Positions 1 to 7,474 of a stretch of 64,000 nucleotides of DNA are shown here, in pieces. Position numbers and translations under genes: made by a program. Location: positions 62,001 through 126,000 of the forward strand of contig JAJZVM010000007.1 of NCBI GenBank assembly GCA_021845645.1. The letters run 5' to 3'. Within the stretch, counting starts at the first letter, position 1; the number at the start of each line of letters is the position of its first letter. The DNA comes from Bacillota bacterium. Lineage in GTDB: Bacteria; Bacillota_E; JAJZYS01; JAJYTV01. Below the pieces are notes generated by a model, which ran no database searches, was not told the DNA's origin, and was given only the letters and a program-made list of their open reading frames with translations.

Positions 1-204
1 GCTCGCTCCGCGAGGTCCCCGCAGCGGGTCCAGCGCCAGGTCCTGCAGTCGGCGCCGGAACCGCTGCCGCCCGTGGCCCCGGACCCCACGCGCATCGTGA
101 TGGATCGCGTCAAGGAACTCGTGCAGCGCGATCCGGAGGAAGCCGCAAACCTCGTGCGCAACTGGCTGCGCGAGGACACGAAATCAAACCCGAGAAGGAG
201 ATAG
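1..204 (+). CDS. fliF: FliF-like flagellar MS-ring protein, C-terminal fragment
   Basis: The open frame enters from the left edge and ends in TAG at 202-204, giving 67 residues. The tail, with MDRVKELVQRDPEEAANLVR followed by NWLRED, matches the usual end of FliF: a charged helix that binds the FliG N-terminus and finishes in a (R/N)xWL(x)ED motif. FliF forms the membrane-embedded MS ring of the flagellar basal body. The preceding Pro-rich stretch fits the cytoplasmic linker. It is odd that flgM follows here instead of fliG, so either the gene order is rearranged or this is another protein with a FliF-like tail. Only the tail is visible, so the call rests on a short motif. Confidence 0.6.
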   Translation, partial: ARSARSPQRVQRQVLQSAPEPLPPVAPDPTRIVMDRVKELVQRDPEEAANLVRNWLREDTKSNPRRR

Positions 205-209
205 GGAGG

Positions 210-232
210 CATGCAGCGGCGCTGTCTGCATG
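210..232. repeat. Small inverted repeat between fliF and flgM
   Basis: CATGCAG (210-216) and CTGCATG (226-232) form a 7-bp perfect inverted repeat with a 9-nt spacer, just after the fliF stop. There is no T-run, so it could be a weak attenuator or mRNA-stability element. About 20 bases further on, AAATCGGC occurs twice in tandem (252-271). Function unknown. Confidence 0.3.
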
Positions 233-348
233 AGAGCCGCCCAGCGGGGGCGAAATCGGCGCAAATCGGCTGAGGCGGCAGTTCGGGCGACCTTGGGATG
301 CGCGATAGGGTAGATAGAAGGAACGGCATCGATTAGGAGGTGGGTCAG

Positions 349-612
349 GTGAAGGTGGACGAGGTGTCCGGCATTCCTGAGGTACCGCAGATCCGGCAGG
401 GTCAGGCGGCGCGGGAGGCCGAGCTGCAGCGCCAGAACGTGCAGCCGCCGACGCCGCCCGACCAGGTGGAGATCTCCCAGGCGGCGCGTTTCGCCGCGGC
501 CCCGGACCAGGCGGCGCGCGTCGAGAAGCTGAAGGCCGAGGTCCAGAAGGGCATCTCGGTGAAGCCGGACCAGATCGCGACCGCGCTCGTCAGCCAGGGC
601 GTGGTTCGGTGA
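349..612 (+). CDS. flgM: Anti-sigma-28 factor FlgM
   Basis: This small soluble protein (87 aa from GTG 349) holds sigma-28 inactive until the hook is complete and FlgM is exported. The C-terminal half has the FlgM pattern: a PDQVEISQAARF segment, then helices RVEKLKAEVQKGI and the SVKPDQIATALV motif near the end. I chose GTG 349 because AGGAGGTGG (335-343) is well spaced for it and overlaps the alternative GTG at 340. The stop overlaps the flgN start by four bases (GTGA), indicating translational coupling, and flgK and flgL follow, as is usual in Bacillota. Confidence 0.88.
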   Translation: MKVDEVSGIPEVPQIRQGQAAREAELQRQNVQPPTPPDQVEISQAARFAAAPDQAARVEKLKAEVQKGISVKPDQIATALVSQGVVR

Positions 613-941
613 ACGCCGAGGGTGATCTAAGAGCCGCGATCGGGCTTTACGAGGAGTTGTCGGCCCTGCTCGGCGAGATCCAGGCGGCGGTGGTGCAGGC
701 GGACACCGAGAAGCTCTCGGAGCTCGTGCCGCGGCAGGAGGAACTCCTGCGGCGGGTCGGTGACCTTCACCTGCCCGAGACGGCGCCGCGGGACCTGGCG
801 CAGGAGCTTGAGCGCGCCGCGGCCGACGCTCTGCGGCGCAATGCCCAGAACGGTATTCTGCTGCGCGAGCAGCTTGCGCTGATTCAGGTGACGATGAAGG
901 CGATCCTCGGCGAAGGCAGCGCCGTGAACCGGCTGGCCTGA
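609..941 (+). CDS. flgN: Flagellar export chaperone FlgN
   Basis: This 110-aa, almost entirely helical cytoplasmic protein sits exactly between flgM and flgK, the classic position of FlgN, the chaperone for hook-associated proteins FlgK and FlgL. The sequence shows heptad-like helices (LYEELSALLGEIQAAVVQ, then KLSELVPRQEELLRRV) and a C-terminal helix, as in the FlgN family. The GTG start overlaps the flgM stop. Family identity relies partly on context because FlgN proteins diverge strongly. Confidence 0.82.
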   Translation: MNAEGDLRAAIGLYEELSALLGEIQAAVVQADTEKLSELVPRQEELLRRVGDLHLPETAPRDLAQELERAAADALRRNAQNGILLREQLALIQVTMKAILGEGSAVNRLA

Positions 942-971
942 AGGCCCAGGATCGCAAGGGGGGGAACTGGG

Positions 972-2774
972 GTGCCATCGTCGTTTTTTGGCATGGACAT
1001 TGCGAGCACCGCGCTCAGCGCCGCGCAGACGCTGATGGATGTCGCGGGTCAGAACATCGCGAACGACGCGACGCCTGGCTACTCCCAGCAGGTGGCGAAC
1101 CTCGTCGCCACGCCGCCCTACGCCCAGCCCGACATGGGGGGCCTTTACACACCGCAGCTCGGAACCGGCGTCGAGGTGCAGTCGGTTACCCGCGTGCGGG
1201 CGAATTATCTTGACGGGATTTATCGCACCACGCAGAGCGACGAGAGCTACTACTCGACCCGCACGAACTACCTGCAGGCCCTGCAGAGCGTTCTGAACGA
1301 GCCGGGGTCGAACGGCCTCTCGGCGTCGATGAACACGTTCTTCTCGAGCTACCAGACACTGTCGCAGAACCCGCAGAGCTCCGCGGCGCGCACGGTCGTG
1401 CAGCAGGACGGCGAGGCCCTTGCGGCGCAGGTCCAGCAGATCTACCAGGGGCTGCAGAGCGTGGGCGTGCAGGCGCAGAGCCAAGCCGGCCTGGACGCGC
1501 AGACGGTGAACTCGGACCTGCAGCAGCTCGCGAACCTCAATACGACCATCTCCCAGGCACAGGCCATCGGCCAGCAGCCGAACGACCTCCTGGATCAGCG
1601 CGACAACCTCCTCGACAGCCTGTCGAAGCTCATCAACATCAACTTCTCGACGCAGACCAGCACAGTGGGGTCCTTTGTCACGTCGCAGGTGACGGTCACG
1701 ATGCCGACCAGTTCGGGCAGCTCCGTCACGCTTGTGAGCGGAGGACAGTACGGCTCGCTGCAAGTGCAGCCGACCACGACGAGCCAGGCATCGTACGCGA
1801 GCGATACGACGGCACTTGGGCTTACTGCCCAGACGGATACGATCAACGGCGTTACGATCGCCGTGACCGCCACGGACACGCTCCAGTCGCTCGCGTCCAA
1901 GATCAACGCGGCGAATGCCGGCGTGACGGCTACCGTGGTGCCGAACGGCTCGCAGTACCAGCTCACGCTGACGTCGAACTCGAGCCAGCCGATCACAGGC
2001 AGCGGCAGCGACCTCTTCGGCACGACCGCGCAGGGGCTCGCGATCCCTGTTGGCACACCGCAGTTCGTCGCAAACGCCACGGATGCGCTCACCGGCACAA
2101 CGTCGTCGGTGGCGCCGAGCGGCGGTTCGATCGGTGCGGCCTACAGCCTCGTCAACACCGATCTCAACCCGAACCCGCCCAGCGGCTCCGCACCCACGCT
2201 CATGAGCCAGTTCACCTCGGCGGTGCTGGGCCTGATGAACGACATCAACACGGTGCAGATGCAGGGCGTGTACCCTGTCTACTCCGGCAGCAGTACCACC
2301 CCGACATCCTGGTCGGCAGGGGTACCGTTCTTCGTGTCTCCAACGAACACCACCGGTACCCTGACAGCGCAGGACATCCCGTCCGTTGAAGTCAACCCGG
2401 CGATCCAGAATGATATCAACCAGATCACCACCACCTCGACGCAGGCGCAGGATACCGGCGGACCGAACCTGGGCGACGGATGGAACGCGACGCAGATGGC
2501 CGACGTCGCGCAACAGCAGGGCGGACCCGTGTCCCAGTATTCGGCCTTCGTCGCCGACATGGGCGCAGCGGTGGATCTCTCGCAGAACCTGCAGAGCACA
2601 TCGCAGTCCCTGCTGACCCAGGTGACGTCACAGCGCGAGCAGACCGCCGGCGTCTCCATCAACGAGCAGATGACGAACCTCGTCCAGGCACAATCCATGT
2701 ACACGGCAGCCGCCAAGGTGGCGGAGGCCATGGACAGTTCCCTGCAGTCCCTCTTGAGCGCCATCCAGCCATAA
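972..2774 (+). CDS. flgK: Flagellar hook-associated protein 1 FlgK (HAP1)
   Basis: FlgK is the first junction protein between hook and filament and is exported by the flagellar type III apparatus. This 600-residue protein has the rod/hook N-terminal motif (FFGMDIASTALSAAQTLMDV, then GQNIANDATPGYSQQ) and a C-terminal helix with the hook-protein ending SMYTAAAKVAEAMDSSLQSL. GTG 972 has a purine-rich site at 957-964. Residues about 274-358 hold a flagellin hook-IN-like module (DTLQSLASKINAANAGVTAT ... ITGSGSDLFGTTAQGLA) that closely matches a segment of FliD in the same window, which is unusual for FlgK. It is followed by flgL 42 bp downstream. Confidence 0.93.
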   Translation: MPSSFFGMDIASTALSAAQTLMDVAGQNIANDATPGYSQQVANLVATPPYAQPDMGGLYTPQLGTGVEVQSVTRVRANYLDGIYRTTQSDESYYSTRTNYLQALQSVLNEPGSNGLSASMNTFFSSYQTLSQNPQSSAARTVVQQDGEALAAQVQQIYQGLQSVGVQAQSQAGLDAQTVNSDLQQLANLNTTISQAQAIGQQPNDLLDQRDNLLDSLSKLININFSTQTSTVGSFVTSQVTVTMPTSSGSSVTLVSGGQYGSLQVQPTTTSQASYASDTTALGLTAQTDTINGVTIAVTATDTLQSLASKINAANAGVTATVVPNGSQYQLTLTSNSSQPITGSGSDLFGTTAQGLAIPVGTPQFVANATDALTGTTSSVAPSGGSIGAAYSLVNTDLNPNPPSGSAPTLMSQFTSAVLGLMNDINTVQMQGVYPVYSGSSTTPTSWSAGVPFFVSPTNTTGTLTAQDIPSVEVNPAIQNDINQITTTSTQAQDTGGPNLGDGWNATQMADVAQQQGGPVSQYSAFVADMGAAVDLSQNLQSTSQSLLTQVTSQREQTAGVSINEQMTNLVQAQSMYTAAAKVAEAMDSSLQSLLSAIQP

Positions 2775-2816
2775 GCGCTTCGTACCCCAGGGTAATCCGA
2801 CGAGGAGGGAGAACCG

Positions 2817-3890
2817 GTGCGCATAACCGATCAGATGATGTATCAGAACATGGCCCAGAATATCGACCAGGCACAGGCTGCCTACGTGCGGACGCAGCAG
2901 GAGGCCAGCTCCGGCGTCTCCATCTCCCAGCCGTCGGACAACCCTGCGGGAACAGCCACGATCCTGCAGCTTGAGGCGGCTCAGCAGCAGGTTACGGCGT
3001 GGCAGTCCAACGCGAACAGCGCACAGAGCCAGATGCAGGTTGCGGATCAGACGCTCGGGCAGATCGAGAACGCCGTGAACTCGGCCACCTCCTTGGCCAG
3101 TGAAGGTGCGAGCCAGACCAACACACTACAAGAAACCCAAGATATGGCAGCGCAAGCTGCGCAGATTCTTGGCGACGTCGGTGCGCTGGCCAACACACAA
3201 TACCAAGGCCTCTACATCTTCTCAGGTGTACAGCAGATCGCCCCTGTGACGTCGACGGGATCAGGCAGCAGCACGGTCTATACTCCAAGCTCGGAACAGA
3301 CGACCGCGGGCGGAGTGGTGGCGCAGTCTGTGGAGATCGGGCATGCGGTGCAGATCCCTGTTTCCGTGGACGCCTCGAGCGTGCTGGGCGGCACGCAGTA
3401 TGCCTCAGGGACTGCCTACAGCGCCCTGCCCGCCTGGCTGCAGCAGAGGGCCAGCGCCCTGCAGGCGCAGGCCCTGCAGCAGACGCCTCCTGGCACCGGG
3501 GTGCTTACGCCCGCCTCCGGTCCGACTTCTTCCCAGACGACGACGGTTGCCTTCTCGTCCTCTCTCGTCAGCGTACTCGGCTACCTGCAGCAGGATCTCT
3601 CCAGCGGGAACGCGGCGGCCGTCGAGGCGGACCTTGGCGAGTTGCAGGCGCAGGCCGGAACCTTGACGAACGTGCGGGCCGCTCTAGGCGCAAATATGAA
3701 CCGGGTGGAAGCGGCGGTCTCGCAGCTGCAGTCCACGAACACGACGCTGCAGACCGAGCAGGGGTCGGTCGAGAACGTGGATATGGCCCAGATCGTGGCG
3801 CAGCTGACTGCGGAGCAGACGGCGTACCAGGCAGCAGTCGCCGCGGGCGCCCAGATGAAGCTGCCGACGCTCGCAAACTACCTGACTTGA
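2817..3890 (+). CDS. flgL: Flagellar hook-associated protein 3 FlgL (HAP3)
   Basis: FlgL is the second hook-filament junction protein, related to flagellin. This 357-aa protein starts with RITDQMMYQNMAQNIDQAQA and has the flagellin-like helix with SQPSDNPAGTATILQLEAAQ. The C-terminus carries the paired helix TTLQTEQGSVENVDMAQIVA then LTAEQTAYQAAVAAGAQM, as expected for FlgL. The length is normal. GTG 2817 follows the site GAGGAGGGAG. It is the last gene of the flgM-N-K-L run, and a 13-bp hairpin follows its stop. Confidence 0.92.
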   Translation: MRITDQMMYQNMAQNIDQAQAAYVRTQQEASSGVSISQPSDNPAGTATILQLEAAQQQVTAWQSNANSAQSQMQVADQTLGQIENAVNSATSLASEGASQTNTLQETQDMAAQAAQILGDVGALANTQYQGLYIFSGVQQIAPVTSTGSGSSTVYTPSSEQTTAGGVVAQSVEIGHAVQIPVSVDASSVLGGTQYASGTAYSALPAWLQQRASALQAQALQQTPPGTGVLTPASGPTSSQTTTVAFSSSLVSVLGYLQQDLSSGNAAAVEADLGELQAQAGTLTNVRAALGANMNRVEAAVSQLQSTNTTLQTEQGSVENVDMAQIVAQLTAEQTAYQAAVAAGAQMKLPTLANYLT

Positions 3891-3909
3891 GTCCCGCTTC
3901 AACGATTGA

Positions 3910-3944
3910 GACCGGCGACGCGTGTATGCGCGTCGCCGGTCGTT
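3910..3944 (+). terminator. Hairpin after flgL
   Basis: Positions 3910-3922 and 3929-3941 are a perfect 13-bp inverted repeat with a 6-nt loop, followed by GTTT. It lies 20 bp after the flgL stop and 17 bp before the FkbM gene start, so it probably ends or attenuates the flgMNKL transcript. The T-run is poor. Confidence 0.6.
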
Positions 3945-3957
3945 TGGAGGAGAGGCT

Positions 3958-4968
3958 GTGCAGACGGATGCTTCCATCCAAGAAGCAGGGTCCTTGTTCC
4001 TGAAGGGACTGGATGCTGAGGCACGGGGTCTTGTTGAAGATGCGCGTCAGATCTACCGCCGGTCGCTGGCTATCGATGGGCGGGTCAGTTCGGCGCACGC
4101 GTTCCTGGCCGCCAGTTTCGGAAGCGATCTCGTCGAGGGAAACCTGCGGCTCAAGACATGCAGGCGCGGACGATTCCTCTATATGGTCAACGATCTCATA
4201 GGACAGTGCCTGCACCTTTACGGCGAGTGGTGCGATCATGAATACGAAGTGATGCAGAGCGCAGTACATGAGGGCAGCGTGGTGGTGGACGTGGGCGCCA
4301 ACATAGGTGCGTTCACGGTGCCTCTGGCGCGTCAAGCCGGATCGACCGGGAAGGTGTATGCGCTCGAGCCCCAGCGCGTGGTACATCAACTGCTCGCAGC
4401 GAACGTCGCGCTCAACGGCCTTACCAATGTGCACACGTTGCAGAAGGCTGGAGGCGATGGGGAAGAGGACGTTCTTTGGGTACCTGACTACACTGCGGCA
4501 AGTGATCGGCTGCTGAACCTTGGCGCTCGCAGCGCGGTCCGGACTCCGCTAGATGATGGTGAGGCGATTCCCTGCGTGACGGTCGACGCGCTCGGCTTGG
4601 ATCGCGTCCATCTGCTGAAGATCGACGTGGAGGGAGCCGAGCTGAAGGTGCTCCATGGAGCGCTCGGAACGATCGAGCGCTGCCGGCCCGCCCTGCATGT
4701 CGAGAACAATGCGGCCGACGGCAACCCTGAGCTGCTCTCGCTGCTCAGCGAACTTGGCTATCGTGCCTACTGGCAACTGACGCCCTACTATCAGCCAGCA
4801 AACTACTCCGGCTGCGGGTTTAGCCAGCATGATCACTTCGACCCGTCGGCAAACCTCTGGTGCGTGCCGCGCGAGAAGGCGGCAGTCGTGCCGGATCATG
4901 GTCTTCCGCCTGTGCGAGCGGGCAAGGACAATTGGAGGGCCGCCGCAGCGCGAGGGGCCGTGCGCTGA
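3958..4968 (+). CDS. FkbM-family methyltransferase with N-terminal TPR
   Basis: This is a 336-aa S-adenosylmethionine-dependent methyltransferase, probably acting on a glycan. The SAM-binding motif is clear (VVVDVGANIGAFTVPLA at about residues 107-123), followed by VYALEPQ and the FkbM signature LLKIDVEGAELKVLHGA. The first 60 residues form a TPR-like hairpin. I chose GTG 3958 because TTGGAGGAGAGG lies just upstream; the earlier ATG at 3925 lies in the hairpin loop. FkbM enzymes next to flagellin genes often methylate flagellin sugars, and the glycosyltransferase on the opposite strand supports this. The substrate is inferred. Confidence 0.78.
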   Translation: MQTDASIQEAGSLFLKGLDAEARGLVEDARQIYRRSLAIDGRVSSAHAFLAASFGSDLVEGNLRLKTCRRGRFLYMVNDLIGQCLHLYGEWCDHEYEVMQSAVHEGSVVVDVGANIGAFTVPLARQAGSTGKVYALEPQRVVHQLLAANVALNGLTNVHTLQKAGGDGEEDVLWVPDYTAASDRLLNLGARSAVRTPLDDGEAIPCVTVDALGLDRVHLLKIDVEGAELKVLHGALGTIERCRPALHVENNAADGNPELLSLLSELGYRAYWQLTPYYQPANYSGCGFSQHDHFDPSANLWCVPREKAAVVPDHGLPPVRAGKDNWRAAAARGAVR

Positions 4969-5007
4969 ACAGGGCCGCGCCTCACCTATCCATTTGGGCC
5001 AGGCGTG

Positions 5008-5271
5008 CTAGCCGCGGCGGTCAATGAGCTGGCCGTTCCGTGGCGGCAGAGGTTGGCGGCGCAACTGCCTGGCGTGCTGCCTGACGCTTATCTGTACGTC
5101 GTCGATCGCCTCACTCATGGCCGCCAGTATCGCCTCGAGCCCTGCCAGCTCCTCTATCGGGGCTCGCCCGATCATGCCGTCCAGAGCCGAGAGATGTGCG
5201 GAAAGTTCCGCCGCGGTCGCGTGAAAGGCCTCCCAGTGGTTGGCCTGCAACTCTGCACTTTCGCGTCGCAC
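5008..5271 (-). CDS. Small helical protein downstream of the glycosyltransferase
   Basis: The family is not recognised. The 87-aa frame (GTG 5271) is charged and helical (AELQANHWEAFHATAAELSA then APIEELAGLEAILAAMSEAI). The open frame extends upstream without a usual start codon through VIDELTVHLDTVAKL, which continues the amphipathic pattern. An AGGAGGT site sits about 9 nt before an ATC codon near the end of the glycosyltransferase gene, so a rare start overlapping that gene is possible. The size, charge and flagellar context resemble FlgN- or FliT-type chaperones, but this is only a guess. Confidence 0.45.
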   Translation of the reverse strand: MRRESAELQANHWEAFHATAAELSAHLSALDGMIGRAPIEELAGLEAILAAMSEAIDDVQISVRQHARQLRRQPLPPRNGQLIDRRG

Positions 5272-5300
5272 GAGCTTGGCTACGGTATCCAGATGGACGG

Positions 5301-6953
5301 TCAGTTCGTCGATGACGCAGCCACCTCCTGAGCCCAGAAGTTGACCAGCGGACCGAAATGCGCACGGTAAACAGCATAGCCCTGCGGAAGCTCACCCGAC
5401 TGAATCCCCGCTAGCTCACGTTGAAGCGCATGGTAAAGATCCTGAGGGGCCGTGCTCAGAAACGAGGCAAGCTCGTCGTGACGACCGGAGCGTCGGTAAG
5501 CGACGACGCGAGCCAGCTGTGCATACGCACCGACCTCGTTTCGGGTGTCGATTCCGTTGAGCAGGGAAATGGCCAGTGTAGGGTCACCCGTGTGCAAAGC
5601 ATCTGTCGCAAGCCAGAAACGGACCGTCGGGTTGGGATCGTCTGTAAATCGCAGCCTGGCCAGGCTCCTGACGAGATCGTACGCACCGACGGCGAAGAGG
5701 TGTTGCATGAGGGGCCAGAGCATAGGTTCGGGAACGAGCGCATGCACAGCAGGGATTGCGTGCGGCGCCTGCAGCAGGAGATCGCCGATCGTTGCGACCA
5801 TGCCGGGATCCTCCGGGACATCCTTCGACACGGAGAGCAGCAGCTGAAGTCCCGCATCGGGCGCGCCCAGACGCGAGAGGGCCAGGGCCGCGTTCTGGTA
5901 CGCGGTGATCGACCGCGATGGTGAGAAGAACTCCTGTTGTTGCCGCCGTACATCCGCCACAGCGGTGGACCAGAGAAGGTGTGTAATGCCGATGGCGGTC
6001 TTCTCTTGAATCAGCTCTGCATATCCGAGGAAGAACCACAAGTCCGCAAGCCACGGCGACACCTGCAACCGCTGCAGGCAAAACTCAGCGGCCTCCTCGG
6101 TCTTGCCTAATTGCAAGAGATTCTCAGCATAATACACACTAAGCGCGTCAAAATACGGAAAGTGTGGCGCCGTCGGATCAGCCTCGGTCACCTTGACGGC
6201 TTCTAATGACAAACGAAAGTATGGATCTGCATCATTCGGCTTGCCCATGCGCTGGCACTCGCGCCCAATTTGCGAAAGTACATACGAATGCAATGTGCCG
6301 CCGGGCGGCAGGGTGGCGAGATAGTCCAGCAACATCAAGTAGTTTCGCTCGATTTTTGCCTTGTCCTTGACGACATCGGCAAGAAAACCATAGTGCCACA
6401 CGTAATATGGACTGTTCCATATCTGTCCATCTGTCAGCGAGTGTGCAATCTGCTCGTGGATCGGACCCTGATACCGATGGGCTGGCGTGTTGCGGAACAC
6501 CCGAATCGTCTTGCCGCTGTCCACCAGGCGATGGTCGTCCACGCTGCGAACGTTGGCCTGCGAGATCTGTATTCCCACGGTGCCGGGGCCAACCTTCTCG
6601 ATGTCGCCTCGAAGACTGGCAGCCTGTCCTGGCGGGAACTCCTCATCGCAGTCGAGGACCACGATCCATCTGCCGCGAGCGCGATCAATGCTGTAGTTCC
6701 GAGCTGCAGAGAAGTCGTTCGGCCAGGGGATCTCAAACACGCGCGCACGATGCGCCTTGGCGATCTCGAGCGTGCGATCGTGCGACCCCGTATCGATGAA
6801 AACGATCTCGTCGGCTAGATCCGCGATGGATGAAAGTGCGCGGTCGAGGAAACGCTCCTCGTCCTTGCCGATCAGACAGACCGAGACGAGCGGCCGCGGC
6901 GACTTCTCCAATGAATGCGCCTTTTTGCGGTGTCGAGTATCAGACACCTGCAT
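5301..6953 (-). CDS. Family 2 glycosyltransferase with C-terminal TPR region
   Basis: The N-terminal ~240 residues are a GT-A fold GT2 domain: VSVCLIGKDEERFLDRAL, IVFIDTGSHDRTLEIA, PWPNDFSAARNYSI and the metal/nucleotide-sugar site WIVVLDCDEEF. The remaining ~300 residues are TPR-like helices (YLMLLDYLATLPPG, YFRLSLEAVKV, LLQLGKTEEAAEFCLQRL). This architecture is common in SunS-like and flagellin or peptide glycosyltransferases. The gene overlaps the end of the acetyltransferase gene and lies in the same strand run as fliD, fliS and flagellin, so flagellin glycosylation is the best inference. ATG 6953 has GAGGTG upstream. Confidence 0.8.
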   Translation of the reverse strand: MQVSDTRHRKKAHSLEKSPRPLVSVCLIGKDEERFLDRALSSIADLADEIVFIDTGSHDRTLEIAKAHRARVFEIPWPNDFSAARNYSIDRARGRWIVVLDCDEEFPPGQAASLRGDIEKVGPGTVGIQISQANVRSVDDHRLVDSGKTIRVFRNTPAHRYQGPIHEQIAHSLTDGQIWNSPYYVWHYGFLADVVKDKAKIERNYLMLLDYLATLPPGGTLHSYVLSQIGRECQRMGKPNDADPYFRLSLEAVKVTEADPTAPHFPYFDALSVYYAENLLQLGKTEEAAEFCLQRLQVSPWLADLWFFLGYAELIQEKTAIGITHLLWSTAVADVRRQQQEFFSPSRSITAYQNAALALSRLGAPDAGLQLLLSVSKDVPEDPGMVATIGDLLLQAPHAIPAVHALVPEPMLWPLMQHLFAVGAYDLVRSLARLRFTDDPNPTVRFWLATDALHTGDPTLAISLLNGIDTRNEVGAYAQLARVVAYRRSGRHDELASFLSTAPQDLYHALQRELAGIQSGELPQGYAVYRAHFGPLVNFWAQEVAASSTN

Positions 6954-7467
6954 GCACCTCGCCTTGTAGCCACTTCACCATCCAGATCTCGTCGACAAAG
7001 CCGTGCTGAAGCCGGTACTGTCCTGTGAAGCGCCCTTCCTCGCGGAAGCCGAACGACTGAAACAGAGCGATAGCCGCCTCGTTGCTCGCGAGGACGCTGA
7101 GGGTGCTGCGGCGGACTCCCTGGGACCTGCCCCACTCCTCCATGCCATCAAGAAGATGCCGTCCAATGCCATGACGCCGATGGGTGGGCGATACGGCGAG
7201 CGCCAGGCGGGAAACGTGTGCGAGTCTCGTATCGGTTCCGCGCGACGCCGTAAGGACGCCGACCACGGATCCGGCTTCGCCTGTGCAGACGAGAGAGAGG
7301 TAGATGGACGAATCCGCCGCCGCGAGGAACTGAACCTCCTGCTCCATGGACAGCGGAAAGCGATCGATGCCAAGCCACTCCTCCTGAGCGGCCACATCGT
7401 CCACGAGACGGATGATGGCTGCGGCATCCTCGGGTGAGGCCCTGCGGACGGTGTACGGTTCAGTCAT
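6940..7467 (-). CDS. GNAT-family N-acetyltransferase
   Basis: This 175-aa acetyl-CoA-dependent transferase has the GNAT motif A (VSRLALAVSPTHRRHGIGRH, in which RRHGIG binds CoA pyrophosphate) and motif B (SVLASNEAAIALFQSFGFRE). It resembles the RimI/RimL and sugar N-acetyltransferase branches. GGAGGTTAG lies 8 nt before ATG 7467 and overlaps the fliD stop region. Because it sits between fliD and the glycosyltransferase, it may acetylate an amino-sugar used on flagellin, but the substrate cannot be read from sequence. Confidence 0.75.
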   Translation of the reverse strand: MTEPYTVRRASPEDAAAIIRLVDDVAAQEEWLGIDRFPLSMEQEVQFLAAADSSIYLSLVCTGEAGSVVGVLTASRGTDTRLAHVSRLALAVSPTHRRHGIGRHLLDGMEEWGRSQGVRRSTLSVLASNEAAIALFQSFGFREEGRFTGQYRLQHGFVDEIWMVKWLQGEVHAGV

Positions 7468-7474
7468 CTAAGAG

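Noticed and set aside
3922..3957. Extended start for the FkbM gene
   Set aside because: It lies inside the flgL terminator hairpin, and a better ribosome binding site serves GTG 3958.
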